A stretch of 64,000 bases of DNA from JAHFRG01 sp041495205 (lineage in GTDB: Bacteria; Pseudomonadota; Gammaproteobacteria; Burkholderiales; JAHFRG01). The stretch spans positions 6,682-70,681 of the forward strand of contig JBGQCF010000007.1 of NCBI GenBank assembly GCA_041495205.1. The letters are read 5' to 3'. A program made the translations under genes and the position numbers. The notes under the pieces were generated by a model. That model searched no databases and had not been told where the DNA came from. It worked only from the letters and a program-made list of their open reading frames with translations. This document shows, piece by piece, positions 22,020 through 31,303 of the stretch (positions within the stretch are counted from its first letter, which is position 1; every line of letters begins with the position of its first letter).

Positions 22020-22298
22020 ATGCCGATTTACGAGTATCGCTGCGGCAGCTGCGGGTTCCAAAAAGACTACCTGCAGAAGTTGAGCGACGCCCCCTTGACG
22101 CGCTGCCCGGCGTGCGGTGAGAAAAAACTGAGTAAGCTCGTCTCCGCCCCCGGATTCCGGCTCAAAGGCAAGGGCTGGTACGCCACTGATTTCAAAGAGC
22201 GGTCCAAGCCCAAGCCGGAGGACGCAAAAAAATCCGCTGAAGAACCCAAAGGGACTCAACCAGCGGCGCCAGCGGCTGCCCCGTCTGCCAGCAAATGA
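22020..22298 (+). CDS. FmdB-type zinc ribbon protein
   Basis: A 92-residue protein starting MPIYEYRCGSCGFQKDYLQK with a second pair CPACG, together making a CxxC-CxxC zinc ribbon; the C-terminal half is a charged, Ala- and Pro-rich tail. The family is named after a putative regulator of formamidase and is not formylmethanofuran dehydrogenase. A TATAAT at 21987-21992 may be part of its promoter. Its stop overlaps the next gene (ATGA), the common FmdB-DUF502-aspS order of Betaproteobacteria. Confidence 0.85.
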   Translation: MPIYEYRCGSCGFQKDYLQKLSDAPLTRCPACGEKKLSKLVSAPGFRLKGKGWYATDFKERSKPKPEDAKKSAEEPKGTQPAAPAAAPSASK

Positions 22299-22885
22299 AA
22301 AAATACTTTATTACCGGGCTGCTGATTTGGGTGCCGCTGGTCATCACCCTGTGGGTGCTGGATTTTTTGATCAGCACCATGGATCAGAGTTTGCGCCTGT
22401 TGCCGCTGGAATGGCGTCCCGAGGCGCTATTTGGTTACCACATTCCCGGTTTGGGCGTGATTCTCACCTTGGTGGTGGTGTTCCTCACCGGACTGTTTAC
22501 CGCCAACATTCTCGGCCAGCGGCTGGTGAAGTTTTGGGAGTGGCTGCTTTCGCGCATCCCGGTGGTGAAATCGATTTACAGCGGCGTCAAGCAGGTGAGC
22601 GACACGCTGTTTTCCGGCCAAGGCCAAGCATTTCGCAAGGTTCTGCTGGTGCAGTATCCGCGCGAAGGCTCGTGGATCATCGCCTTTCAAACCGGGCAGC
22701 CGGGTGGTGATGTCGCCAATCATCTCAAAGGCGAATACGTGAGCGTATATGTGCCGACCACGCCCAACCCCACGTCAGGTTTTTTTCTGATGATGCCGAA
22801 GAGCGATGTAATAGAACTCGACATGAGCGTGGACGAGGCGCTTAAATACATCATCTCCATGGGAGTCGCGGCGCCGGATAATTAG
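22295..22885 (+). CDS. DUF502 family membrane protein
   Basis: A 196-residue protein with two N-terminal membrane segments (about residues 5-25 and 48-70) and a soluble domain. Family blocks are KKYFITGLLIWVPLVITLWV, SRIPVVKSIYSGVKQVSDTL and VPTTPNPTSGFFLMMPKSDV. The function is unknown. It is coupled to the zinc-ribbon gene and lies 65 bases before aspS. Confidence 0.85.
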   Translation: MKKYFITGLLIWVPLVITLWVLDFLISTMDQSLRLLPLEWRPEALFGYHIPGLGVILTLVVVFLTGLFTANILGQRLVKFWEWLLSRIPVVKSIYSGVKQVSDTLFSGQGQAFRKVLLVQYPREGSWIIAFQTGQPGGDVANHLKGEYVSVYVPTTPNPTSGFFLMMPKSDVIELDMSVDEALKYIISMGVAAPDN

Positions 22886-22950
22886 AAAGAAACCGACTGA
22901 GGGCACGGCTTTTAGCCCGACTTCAATCCTGGAATTTCCGACCCTTCATC

Positions 22951-24735
22951 ATGATGCGTACTGAATATTGCGGCCTCGTCAGCCGGAAGCATTTGCAGCA
23001 AAGCGTGACTCTATGCGGCTGGGTGCACCGGCGGCGCGACCACGGCGGTGTGATTTTCATCGACTTGCGCGACCGCGAAGGGCTGGTGCAGGTGGTATGC
23101 GATCCCGACCGTCCGGAGATGTTCAAGACCGCGGAAAAAATCCGCAATGAATTCGTTTTGAAAGTTACCGGCAAGGTGCGCCACCGCCCTGAAGGCACGG
23201 TGAACCCGGACTTGGTAAGTGGCGAGGTGGAAGTGCTGGCGCACGAGATCGAGATTCTCAACCCCTCGCTCACTCCCCCGTTCCAGCTCGACGATGAAAA
23301 TCTTTCAGAAACCACCCGGCTTACTCACCGCGTGATTGACTTGCGCCGCCCGCAAATGCAGGCGAACCTCAAGCTGCGTTATAAAGTCGCGATGGCGGGA
23401 AGGCAGTTCCTGGACGCGCACGGCTTCTTGGATATTGAAACGCCCATGCTCACGAAGTCCACGCCCGAGGGCGCGCGTGATTATCTGGTGCCGTCGCGCA
23501 TTTATCCCGGGCAGTTCTTCGCGCTGCCGCAGTCACCGCAATTATTCAAGCAACTTCTGATGATCGCCGGATTCGACCGTTATTACCAGATCACCAAATG
23601 CTTCCGCGACGAAGACTTGCGAGCCGACCGCCAGCCGGAATTCACGCAGATTGATATCGAGACCTCGTTCCTGAACGAAGGCGAAATCACCGGGTTGATG
23701 GAAGAGCTGATCCGCAGCCTCTTCAAGGAAGTGATGCGGGTGGAGCTGCCCAAGCCTTTTCCTCGCCTCACATACCAGGAATCCATGCAGCGCTACGGCT
23801 CGGACAAGCCCGACCTGCGCGTGTCGCTGCAGCTTACCGAGCTTACCGATTTGATGAAAGCGGTCGAGTTCAAGATCTTCCGTTCCGCCGCTGAGCTGTC
23901 CGATGGGCGCATCGCCGCACTGCGCGTACCCAACGGCGGCGCGCTCACGCGCAAGGACATTGATGACTATACGGAGTTTGTCGCAATTTACGGCGCGAAG
24001 GGGCTTGCCTACATCAAGGTCAACGAAAAGGCGAAAGGCACGCAAGGTTTGCAGTCGCCCATCCTCAAGTTCCTGTCCGAGAGCGTCATTAAAGCGATTC
24101 TCGAGCGCACCGCAGCGCAGAATGGCGACCTGATTTTCTTCGGCGCGGACAAGGCGAAAATTGTGAACGACTCTCTCAGCGCGCTGCGCGAAAAAATCGG
24201 GCATGGAAAAGGCTACACCGAGCAAGGCTGGAAGCCGCTATGGGTCACGGATTTCCCGATGTTCGAGTGGAATGATGAAGAAAAGCGCTGGGATCCACTG
24301 CACCATCCCTTTACTTCACCGAAAGACGGGCACGAAGTCTTCCTCGACAGCGATCCGTCCAAGGCGCACGCCAAAGCCTACGACATGGTATTGAACGGCT
24401 GGGAAATCGGCGGCGGCTCGGTGCGCATCCACCGCGAGGAGGTGCAATCCAAAGTCTTCCGCGCACTCAACATCAACGAAGAAGAAGCACGGCAGAAATT
24501 CGGTTTCCTGCTTGACGCGTTGCAGTACGGCGCGCCACCGCACGGCGGCATCGCCTTCGGTCTCGACCGCATTGTCACCCTGATGGCGGGCGCGGAATCC
24601 ATCCGCGACGTGATCGCCTTCCCCAAAACCCAGCGCGCGCAATGCCTGCTCACCCAGGCGCCCAGCCCGGTGGATGAAAAACAGCTGCGCGAACTGCACA
24701 TCCGGTTGCGGCAGGCAGAAACGACGAAATCTTGA
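22951..24735 (+). CDS. aspS: Aspartyl-tRNA synthetase
   Basis: A 594-residue bacterial-type class II AspRS: N-terminal OB-fold anticodon-binding domain (VTLCGWVHRRRDHGGVIFID), then the catalytic domain with motif 2 CFRDEDLRADRQPEFTQID, a GAD insertion domain, and motif 3 GIAFGLDRIVTLMAGAES. It charges tRNA-Asp. The start may be 22951 or 22954 (two adjacent ATGs). Confidence 0.97.
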   Translation: MMRTEYCGLVSRKHLQQSVTLCGWVHRRRDHGGVIFIDLRDREGLVQVVCDPDRPEMFKTAEKIRNEFVLKVTGKVRHRPEGTVNPDLVSGEVEVLAHEIEILNPSLTPPFQLDDENLSETTRLTHRVIDLRRPQMQANLKLRYKVAMAGRQFLDAHGFLDIETPMLTKSTPEGARDYLVPSRIYPGQFFALPQSPQLFKQLLMIAGFDRYYQITKCFRDEDLRADRQPEFTQIDIETSFLNEGEITGLMEELIRSLFKEVMRVELPKPFPRLTYQESMQRYGSDKPDLRVSLQLTELTDLMKAVEFKIFRSAAELSDGRIAALRVPNGGALTRKDIDDYTEFVAIYGAKGLAYIKVNEKAKGTQGLQSPILKFLSESVIKAILERTAAQNGDLIFFGADKAKIVNDSLSALREKIGHGKGYTEQGWKPLWVTDFPMFEWNDEEKRWDPLHHPFTSPKDGHEVFLDSDPSKAHAKAYDMVLNGWEIGGGSVRIHREEVQSKVFRALNINEEEARQKFGFLLDALQYGAPPHGGIAFGLDRIVTLMAGAESIRDVIAFPKTQRAQCLLTQAPSPVDEKQLRELHIRLRQAETTKS

Positions 24736-24817
24736 AACGCCAAGAACGCAAAGGACGCCAAGAAAAACAAGATAAAATAGTTACCGGTTTTCCTCTGCGT
24801 CCTCGGCGCTCTCCACG

Positions 24818-25267
24818 GTGAAAACTTCATACAAAATCCCTGTCTCAGTGTTGGTGGTAATTCATACCCCCGATCTGCAAGTACTGCTTCTAGAGCGCGC
24901 CGACCATCCCGGCTACTGGCAATCGGTGACCGGCAGCCTGAATGAGGGCGAGACGATGGAGCAAACCGCGATTCGTGAAGTGCTGGAAGAGACCAGGCTG
25001 GATGCGCAGAAGTATGCGCTGACAGATTGGGACATCCGGAACCAATATAAAATTTTCCCTGAGTGGCGGCATCGCTATCCGCCAGGGGTGAGCAAGAACA
25101 CCGAGCATGTGTTCGGTTTGCTGGTGCCGGAGCCGCTTCCGGTGACGGTTGCGCCTCGGGAGCATCTGGGTTTTGCCTGGCTGCCGTATCAGGAAGCGGC
25201 GCAAAAATGTTTTTCCTGGAGCAATCGCGACGCGATTTTGACGCTGCCGAGATTTATCCTGCATTGA
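24818..25267 (+). CDS. nudB: Dihydroneopterin triphosphate pyrophosphohydrolase NudB
   Basis: A 149-residue Nudix hydrolase of the NudB type, which removes pyrophosphate from dihydroneopterin triphosphate in folate synthesis. The Nudix box is GSLNEGETMEQTAIREVLEE. The N-terminal KIPVSVLVVIHTPDLQVLLL and the segment WRHRYPPGVSKNTEHVFGL are NudB-like. The start is a GTG at 24818. It follows aspS, as in other Betaproteobacteria. The 82-bp gap upstream contains short direct repeats (CGCCAAGAA, CGCCAAGAAA). Confidence 0.88.
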   Translation: MKTSYKIPVSVLVVIHTPDLQVLLLERADHPGYWQSVTGSLNEGETMEQTAIREVLEETRLDAQKYALTDWDIRNQYKIFPEWRHRYPPGVSKNTEHVFGLLVPEPLPVTVAPREHLGFAWLPYQEAAQKCFSWSNRDAILTLPRFILH

Positions 25268-25362
25268 TGCAACAGCGGGCTGGAATTTTTGTCTTATTGT
25301 GATAATGTAAGTGATTCGATTACCGCAGCGTTGGCGCTCAAACTTTATGATGAGATTTTCCC

Positions 25363-26460
25363 ATGCAAGTCAGTGCGATAGCTTTTGACCGGTTCAGCCG
25401 GATGCAGGACGAAGCCTGCGAGGAACGCATCCTCGCGGCGAAGGCTGCTTTGGGCAAGCGCGCGGTGATACTCGCCCACCACTATCAGCGCGCCGATGTC
25501 TACAAGCATGCCGATTTAACCGGGGATTCGCTGAAGCTCTCGCGCCTTGCGGCGGAGACTTCCGCTGAATACATTGTGTTCTGCGGCGTGCATTTCATGG
25601 CTGAAGTGGCTGACATCCTCACCTTTGCCAAGCGCACGGTGATTTTGCCTGACATGAACGCAGGCTGCTCGATGGCGGACATGGCTAACCTTGCCAAAGT
25701 GGAGCGGGTGTGGCGCGAGCTTGCCGAAGTTTTCGATCCCGAGCAAACGGTCACACCGGTGACATATATTAACTCCGCCGCCGATTTGAAAGCGTTCTGC
25801 GGTGAGCATGGCGGCATCGTCTGCACTTCCAGCAACGCCGGAAAAATTCTCGAATGGTCGTTCGAGCGGCGCGAGAAGGCGCTGTTCTTTCCCGACCAGC
25901 ATCTGGGGCGCTGGAGCGGCTACAAGATGGGCATTCCTCTTGATGAAATGCCGGTCTGGGATCCCGAAGAGCCGATGGGCGGGCTGACTGCCGAGCAAAT
26001 AGGCAAAGCCAAAATCCTGTTGTGGAAAGGCCATTGCTCGGTGCACCAGATGTTCCAGCCGCAGCATGTACTCAAATTCCGCAATCAGCATCCTGACGGC
26101 ATAGTGATTTCACACCCCGAATGCAATTTCGAGGTGTGCAAACTCTCGGATTATGTGGGCTCCACTGAAACCATTATTAAGACCGTGAAAGCGGGCAAGC
26201 CTAACACACGCTGGCTGGTGGGCACGGAACTGAATCTGGTGAGTCGCCTCGCGGAAGAAGTGAAGCCGGAAGGCAAAATCGTGCAGTTTATGGCGCCCAC
26301 GGTGTGCATGTGTTCGACCATGGCGCGCATCGATCCCCAGCACCTTGCCTGGGTGCTGGAAAGCCTGGTTGAGGGCAAGGTGGTGAACCCAATCCGTGTT
26401 CCGCCGCGCGACGCCGAACAGGCGCGGCTTGCGCTGGACCGCATGCTCCAAATCTTCTAG
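25363..26460 (+). CDS. nadA: Quinolinate synthase
   Basis: A 365-residue NadA, which condenses iminoaspartate and dihydroxyacetone phosphate to quinolinate for NAD synthesis using a [4Fe-4S] cluster. Visible blocks are VILAHHYQRADVYKHADLTG, MNAGCSMADMA, VCTSSNAGKIL, HPECNFEVCKLSDYVGSTE and MCSTMARIDPQHLAW. The cluster cysteines are present. It is monocistronic by spacing. Confidence 0.97.
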   Translation: MQVSAIAFDRFSRMQDEACEERILAAKAALGKRAVILAHHYQRADVYKHADLTGDSLKLSRLAAETSAEYIVFCGVHFMAEVADILTFAKRTVILPDMNAGCSMADMANLAKVERVWRELAEVFDPEQTVTPVTYINSAADLKAFCGEHGGIVCTSSNAGKILEWSFERREKALFFPDQHLGRWSGYKMGIPLDEMPVWDPEEPMGGLTAEQIGKAKILLWKGHCSVHQMFQPQHVLKFRNQHPDGIVISHPECNFEVCKLSDYVGSTETIIKTVKAGKPNTRWLVGTELNLVSRLAEEVKPEGKIVQFMAPTVCMCSTMARIDPQHLAWVLESLVEGKVVNPIRVPPRDAEQARLALDRMLQIF

Positions 26461-26591
26461 ACGCCTCGTATCTCCGGCTGTATCCTGATTAATGATGGAC
26501 TGAGCTTCCCGCTTGTTCGAGTTGATCTCGGTGCAGAATAGCCGTGTGCGTTCAACAATTTTCTGGACTAACTTAAAGACTCCGCGTAATC

Positions 26592-27344
26592 ATGAGCAAA
26601 ACCTTACATGTTGCAACCTACAACATCCACAAGGGCTTCTCGCATTTCAACCGGCGCATGATGGTGCACGAGCTGCGCGAGCGGTTGCACGCGATGCGCG
26701 CAGACGTGGTGTTCCTGCAGGAAGTACAGGGATATCACGACCACCATGCTGCGCGCTATGCCAACTGGCCGCAAAAACCCCAATACGAATTCCTCGCCGA
26801 TACCGTGTGGAGCGATTTCAGCTACGGCAAGAATTCAGTGTATGACGAAGGTCACCACGGCAACGCCATTTTGAGCCGCTTCCCGATCGTGCACTGGGAC
26901 AACTTGGATGTTTCGGCGCATATGCTGGAAAATCGCGGCATGCTGCATTGTGAGATGAAGCTACCGGGATGGAATGAGCATCTGCATTGCATTAACGTGC
27001 ATCTGGGCCTGTTTTCGCGCTGGCGCGAAAAGCAGTTGCTGGCGTTGCGCGACCACATCGAAAAACTGGTGCCGGCGCAAGCGCCGCTCATCATCGCTGG
27101 CGATTTCAACGACTGGCGCAGCCAGGCGGGCAGGATTTTCGCCGATTCGCTGCACTTGCACGAAGTATTCGAACTCATCCGCGGCAGGCCTGCGCGCAGC
27201 TACCCGGCGGCGATGCCGGTGTTCCGGCTGGATCGCATTTACGTGCGCGGCTTCCGCGTCGAGCGCGTGCATGTGCATCGCGGTCGGCCGTGGTCGAAAA
27301 TCTCCGACCACGCCGCCCTCTCCGCAACCATGATGCGGGTTTAA
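26592..27344 (+). CDS. YbhP-like endonuclease/exonuclease/phosphatase family protein
   Basis: A 250-residue EEP-fold metal-dependent hydrolase. Motifs: ATYNIHKGFSHFNRRMM, DVVFLQEVQG with the metal-binding Glu, NVHLGLFSRWRE, GDFNDWRSQAG and SDHAALSATM at the end. Its neighbour clsB recalls the E. coli ybhP-ybhO pair, where YbhP is of unknown activity. The stop at 27342-27344 lies inside the terminal repeat of the element that separates the two genes. Confidence 0.8.
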   Translation: MSKTLHVATYNIHKGFSHFNRRMMVHELRERLHAMRADVVFLQEVQGYHDHHAARYANWPQKPQYEFLADTVWSDFSYGKNSVYDEGHHGNAILSRFPIVHWDNLDVSAHMLENRGMLHCEMKLPGWNEHLHCINVHLGLFSRWREKQLLALRDHIEKLVPAQAPLIIAGDFNDWRSQAGRIFADSLHLHEVFELIRGRPARSYPAAMPVFRLDRIYVRGFRVERVHVHRGRPWSKISDHAALSATMMRV

Positions 27345-27623
27345 CAGGGTGTTGAAAAACTCTCCGGGAGCTGCGTTTGACACGAAAAATGCTCAGATGC
27401 AAGGCGCGCGACGAAGGTCGTAGCCAGGACTACGATGCCGAGGAGCGCAACGCAGCAGATGGGCATTTTTCGTGCAAACCCGGATGGGGCGTGACTTTCC
27501 GGGCGGTCTGCTTTGTCGCTCGCCTTGCGAATATGCAACGGCTATTCGACGCGGCTCGCTTCGCGCATCCCATTCCGGAAAGCCGACGCCGCGGCCCCGT
27601 GGAGTTCTTCAACACCCTGTTAA
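27341..27623 (+). mobile_element. Inverted-repeat element with a second type of ends
   Basis: The ends TTAACAGGGTGTTGAAAAAC (27341-27360) and the complementary GTTCTTCAACACCCTGTTAA (27604-27623) form a 22-base inverted repeat with one mismatch. The interior is clearly related to the element at 32294-32570: GCGCGACGAAGGTCGTAG, GGCGGTCTGCTTTGTCGCTC and CTTCGCGCATCCCATTCCGG recur in both. The core is therefore shared but the ends differ. No transposase frame is apparent. It fills most of the 345-bp gap before clsB. Confidence 0.75.
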
Positions 27624-27689
27624 TGCGCTGCCGGCGCGCGCAGCCTAGTTTATTCCGCGGCAAATCTCCCAGCTTAATTTTGTGGTGCA

Positions 27690-28862
27690 ATGATGCGTTT
27701 TTTTGCGGGCAACAGGGTCACGCTGCTGCATAACGGAGCCGAGTATTTTCCCGAGCTGGAAAAGGCTATCAAGAATGCGGCTTTGGAGATTTTTCTCGAA
27801 TCGTATATTTTCGAAAACGATAATACCGGCAGGCGCATCGCCGAGGCTCTGCAGCACGCAGCGCAGCGCGGAATCACGGTGCATCTGCTGCTGGACGGTT
27901 TCGGTTCAAAATCCCTGCCACAGGAAATGCTCGCCGGCATGATACAGGCGGGAATACAGGTGCTGCTGTTCCGGCCGGAAGTCTTGAGCTTCAAATTCAG
28001 GCGCCAGCGGCTGCGGCGCATGCACCGCAAACTCGTGGTGATTGACGGCAGGATTGCGTTTATTGGCGGCATCAACATCATTGACGACATGCACACGCCT
28101 AAGCAGGTCCCGCCCCGTTTCGATTACGCGGTGAAAGTCGAAGGACCTCTGTTGCGGGTGATCCATGCTGCGGCGAGAGACCTGTGGGCGCGAGTCACTT
28201 GGACGCACCTGCGGCGTGAATGGGGCTACACCAAGGGCCGAACGGCGGCGTCTCAGCCCCGCGGCCAGCAGCGTGCGGCACTGGTCACCCGCGACAACTT
28301 GCGCCATCGCCGCGATATCGAACAGGCCTATCTCAATGCGATTGCCGGCGCCAAGCAGGAAATCATCATCGCCAATGCCTATTTTCTTCCCGGCCGCAAT
28401 TTCCGCCGCGCGCTGGTGAACGCTGCGGCGCGCGGTGTGCGCGTGATCCTGTTGTTGCAGGGTCGAGTCGAATATTTGCTGCTGCATTATGCTTCTCGTG
28501 CGCTGTATGGCAATTTTTTGGATGCCGGCGTGGAGATTTACGAGTACCACAAGAGCTTCATGCACGCCAAAGTGGCGGTGATGGACGCCTATTGGGCAAC
28601 GGTCGGTTCCTCCAACATCGATCCTTTCAGCATGTTATTGGGGCGGGAAGCGAACGTGGTGGTGGAAGACCGCGGTTTCGCCCAGCAGCTCAGGCTAAGC
28701 CTGATGCAGGCGATTGCGCGCGGCGCAACGCAGGTGGTGCGCGAACGCTGGAAAAACCGGCCGCTCGCGCAGCGTGTCCTGATCTGGATCAGCTACGGCG
28801 TGGCGCGTTTTGTCACGGGCGCGTTTGGTTACGGGCGAGAGCAGGAACCAAGGAACCTCTGA
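27690..28862 (+). CDS. clsB: Cardiolipin synthase B
   Basis: A 390-residue phospholipase-D superfamily protein with two HKD motifs, HRKLVVIDGRIAFIGG and HAKVAVMDAYWATVGSSNID, matching the ClsB/YbhO branch that forms cardiolipin from phosphatidylglycerol and phosphatidylethanolamine. The start ATG 27690 is in front of MRFFAGNRVTLLHNG. The last codons AGG AAC CTC TGA (RNL and stop) come from the end of the element at 28852, so the original C-terminus may have been slightly different. Confidence 0.88.
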   Translation: MMRFFAGNRVTLLHNGAEYFPELEKAIKNAALEIFLESYIFENDNTGRRIAEALQHAAQRGITVHLLLDGFGSKSLPQEMLAGMIQAGIQVLLFRPEVLSFKFRRQRLRRMHRKLVVIDGRIAFIGGINIIDDMHTPKQVPPRFDYAVKVEGPLLRVIHAAARDLWARVTWTHLRREWGYTKGRTAASQPRGQQRAALVTRDNLRHRRDIEQAYLNAIAGAKQEIIIANAYFLPGRNFRRALVNAAARGVRVILLLQGRVEYLLLHYASRALYGNFLDAGVEIYEYHKSFMHAKVAVMDAYWATVGSSNIDPFSMLLGREANVVVEDRGFAQQLRLSLMQAIARGATQVVRERWKNRPLAQRVLIWISYGVARFVTGAFGYGREQEPRNL

Positions 28863-29126
28863 TTGAGTCCATCGTGTGCGCGACGGTGTGCGATCCGAGT
28901 GCAGGACGAGGCGTGAGGAGCGCCGTTTGGTTCATCCCAAACCAGCGACGAACAACAAAGCCATGTGCACGGATTGCCCCGTCCCTTCGGGTTGCGGCGA
29001 CCGGGTGGCCATCTGCGGTGTTGCTCGGGCTTGCGTTATGACTTGATAGCGCTGTGCCCTCGCGCCTAGCATCTGGCTACCCCTCGCCCGCAACGCGTCA
29101 CGCGCGGGACTCAATCAGAGGTTCCT
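28852..29126 (-). mobile_element. Inverted-repeat element, copy 3 (after clsB)
   Basis: AAGGAACCTCTGATTGAGTC (28850-28869) and its exact complement at 29108-29127 are the ends. The central block appears as CCCCGTCCCTTCGGGTTGCG (28977-28996), the reverse orientation as in copy 2. It ends the clsB reading frame. The remaining 125 bases to the next gene show no clear promoter or other feature. Confidence 0.8.
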
Positions 29127-29251
29127 TAAGTCGCGCCGTTAGGCGATTTTGACCGGCATCGGAAATCCGTAGCGTTTTACCGACGCGTCTTTTTTTCCGG
29201 CTCGCCAATCAATACACAGGGTGATACCCTAATACTTTTGAAGCAACAGCT

Positions 29252-31081
29252 ATGCGCGTCACTCATTTCGGCAAGCCGCCAAAGAACCGCAACGACTGGA
29301 ATACCATCAAGGCCCTGCTTCCTTATCTGTGGGAGTTCAAGGGGCGGGTAGCGCTGGCTCTCACCTTGCTGATCTTTGCCAAACTCGCCAATGTCGCGGT
29401 ACCGCTGGCGCTTAAAGGCATCGTTGATTCATTGAGCGTGAAAGACGCGCTGCTGGTATTACCCATTGCGCTGCTCGCAGGTTATGGCTTGCTGCGCTTT
29501 TCCGCCACGCTGTTTGGCGAACTGCGTGACGCGGTGTTCGCCAAGGTAACACAGCGCGCGGTCCGGCGCGTGGCGCTCAAAGTCTTCAGCCATTTGCATT
29601 CGCTTTCCCTGCGCTTCCATCTGGACCGGCAGACCGGCGGGGTGTCGCGCGATATCGAGCGCGGCAGCCGTGGCATTTCCTTCCTGCTGCAGTTTATGCT
29701 GTTCAATATCCTGCCCACTTTTGTGGAAATCACGCTGGTGGCGGCAATCCTGCTCATCAATTACGACGTGTGGTTTGCGGTGGTGACTTTCGTCACGCTG
29801 GCCATTTACATCGTGTTTACCCTGGTGGTGACGGAGTGGCGCATGGTGTTCCGCCGCACCATGAACGACTCGGATTCCAAGGCCAACACCCGCGCCATAG
29901 ACAGCCTGCTCAATTACGAGACGGTGAAATATTTCGGCAATGAGGGATGGGAAGCGCGGCGCTACGATGAAGGCCTGCAGGTGTGGGAAACAGCGGCGGT
30001 GCGCAACCAGACTTCGCTGGCGGGATTGAACGCCGGGCAGTCCGCCGTCATCGCCGTGGGCATGACGCTGCTCATGGTTCTGGCGGCGAACGGCGTGGTC
30101 AAAAACACGATGACGTTGGGTGACCTGGTGCTGGTGAACGCCTTCATGCTGCAGCTGTACCTGCCGCTCAACTTCCTGGGTTTTGTGTACCGCGAAATCC
30201 GCCATTCGCTCGCCGACATGGAGAAAATGTTCAACCTGCTGGAAGAAAACCTGGAAGTCCAGGATCCGCCTGGCGCGCCTGATCTTGTGGCAGGGAAGGC
30301 AGCGGTGTGTTTCGATAGCGTGAATTTCAATTATGAGTTGAAGCGTCAGATCCTGTTTGATGTGGGCTTCGAAATTGCGCCGGGGAAGACGGTTGCTGTA
30401 GTAGGCCATAGCGGCTCGGGCAAGTCCACTTTGGCACGGCTTCTGTTCCGCTTCTACGATGTCGGGAGCGGTCGTATCACGGTGAACGGCCAGGATATCC
30501 GCGAAGTGACGCAAAAATCCCTGCGCGCGGCGATCGGTATCGTGCCGCAGGATACGGTGCTGTTCAATGACACCATTTTTTACAACATTAATTACGGCTG
30601 CCCCACTGCCTCCCGCGAAGAAGTCATCGAGGCGGCGAAATCGGCGCACATCCATGACTTCATCGTGACGCTGCCGGACGGTTACGGCTCCATGGTGGGC
30701 GAGCGTGGCTTGAAGCTTTCCGGCGGCGAGAAGCAGCGTGTGGCGATTGCCCGGGCGATCTTGAAAAATCCGCGAATACTGATTTTCGATGAGGCGACTT
30801 CGGCGCTCGATTCGAAATCGGAAAAAGCGATTCAGGCGGAACTCAGGCGCATCGCCGCCAACCGCACCACGCTGGTCATCGCCCACCGGCTGTCCACCAT
30901 CGTCGATGCCGACCAGATTCTGGTGATGGACCACGGCCGCATCATTGAGCGCGGCACCCATCGCGAGCTTTTGGAAAATCAGGGCGTCTACGCGCACATG
31001 TGGGCGCTGCAGCAGCAGGAAGAAGCCAAGCGCAACAAGGAAGGAAAAAGCTCACACCAGGCGGAAGCGGTGCGCGCCTGA
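29252..31081 (+). CDS. Atm1-type ABC transporter (permease-ATPase fusion)
   Basis: A 609-residue half-transporter with six predicted membrane segments (about residues 30-330) and an ABC ATPase domain. Markers of the Atm1/ABCB7/HMT1 branch are LLNYETVKYFGNEGWEARRY and the N-terminal KALLPYLWEFKGRVALALTL. ATPase motifs: VVGHSGSGKSTLARLL, LSGGEKQRVAIARAIL and ILIFDEATSALDSKS. Bacterial relatives export glutathione-metal or glutathione-persulfide conjugates; the substrate here is inferred. Confidence 0.88.
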   Translation: MRVTHFGKPPKNRNDWNTIKALLPYLWEFKGRVALALTLLIFAKLANVAVPLALKGIVDSLSVKDALLVLPIALLAGYGLLRFSATLFGELRDAVFAKVTQRAVRRVALKVFSHLHSLSLRFHLDRQTGGVSRDIERGSRGISFLLQFMLFNILPTFVEITLVAAILLINYDVWFAVVTFVTLAIYIVFTLVVTEWRMVFRRTMNDSDSKANTRAIDSLLNYETVKYFGNEGWEARRYDEGLQVWETAAVRNQTSLAGLNAGQSAVIAVGMTLLMVLAANGVVKNTMTLGDLVLVNAFMLQLYLPLNFLGFVYREIRHSLADMEKMFNLLEENLEVQDPPGAPDLVAGKAAVCFDSVNFNYELKRQILFDVGFEIAPGKTVAVVGHSGSGKSTLARLLFRFYDVGSGRITVNGQDIREVTQKSLRAAIGIVPQDTVLFNDTIFYNINYGCPTASREEVIEAAKSAHIHDFIVTLPDGYGSMVGERGLKLSGGEKQRVAIARAILKNPRILIFDEATSALDSKSEKAIQAELRRIAANRTTLVIAHRLSTIVDADQILVMDHGRIIERGTHRELLENQGVYAHMWALQQQEEAKRNKEGKSSHQAEAVRA

Positions 31082-31303
31082 TTGCGGGTTTTTTCGAAGA
31101 GGAAACCTCCCTCCAAGGGCACAACCCAAGCCTTATGTGTGGACTTTATCCGTAAAATCAATGAGGTCGGTGTCACCCTTAAAATCTTGGTCAAACATGT
31201 GAACTTAGACCTTGATTTTTGTTGTTTTAGCTGCGATCATTGGCGCTGGCTTTAAGGGAACCAGGGAAAGCCGTTGCGTTCCATTAACTTAAGATACAAA
31301 ACA

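Noticed and set aside
22020..22298. FmdB as part of formylmethanofuran metabolism
   Set aside because: The name refers to a formamidase regulator with a zinc ribbon. It is unrelated to the molybdenum FmdB subunit, whose homologue here is fhcB.
27377..27733. Open frame between the EEP and clsB genes
   Set aside because: It reads through the inverted-repeat element into clsB in another frame.
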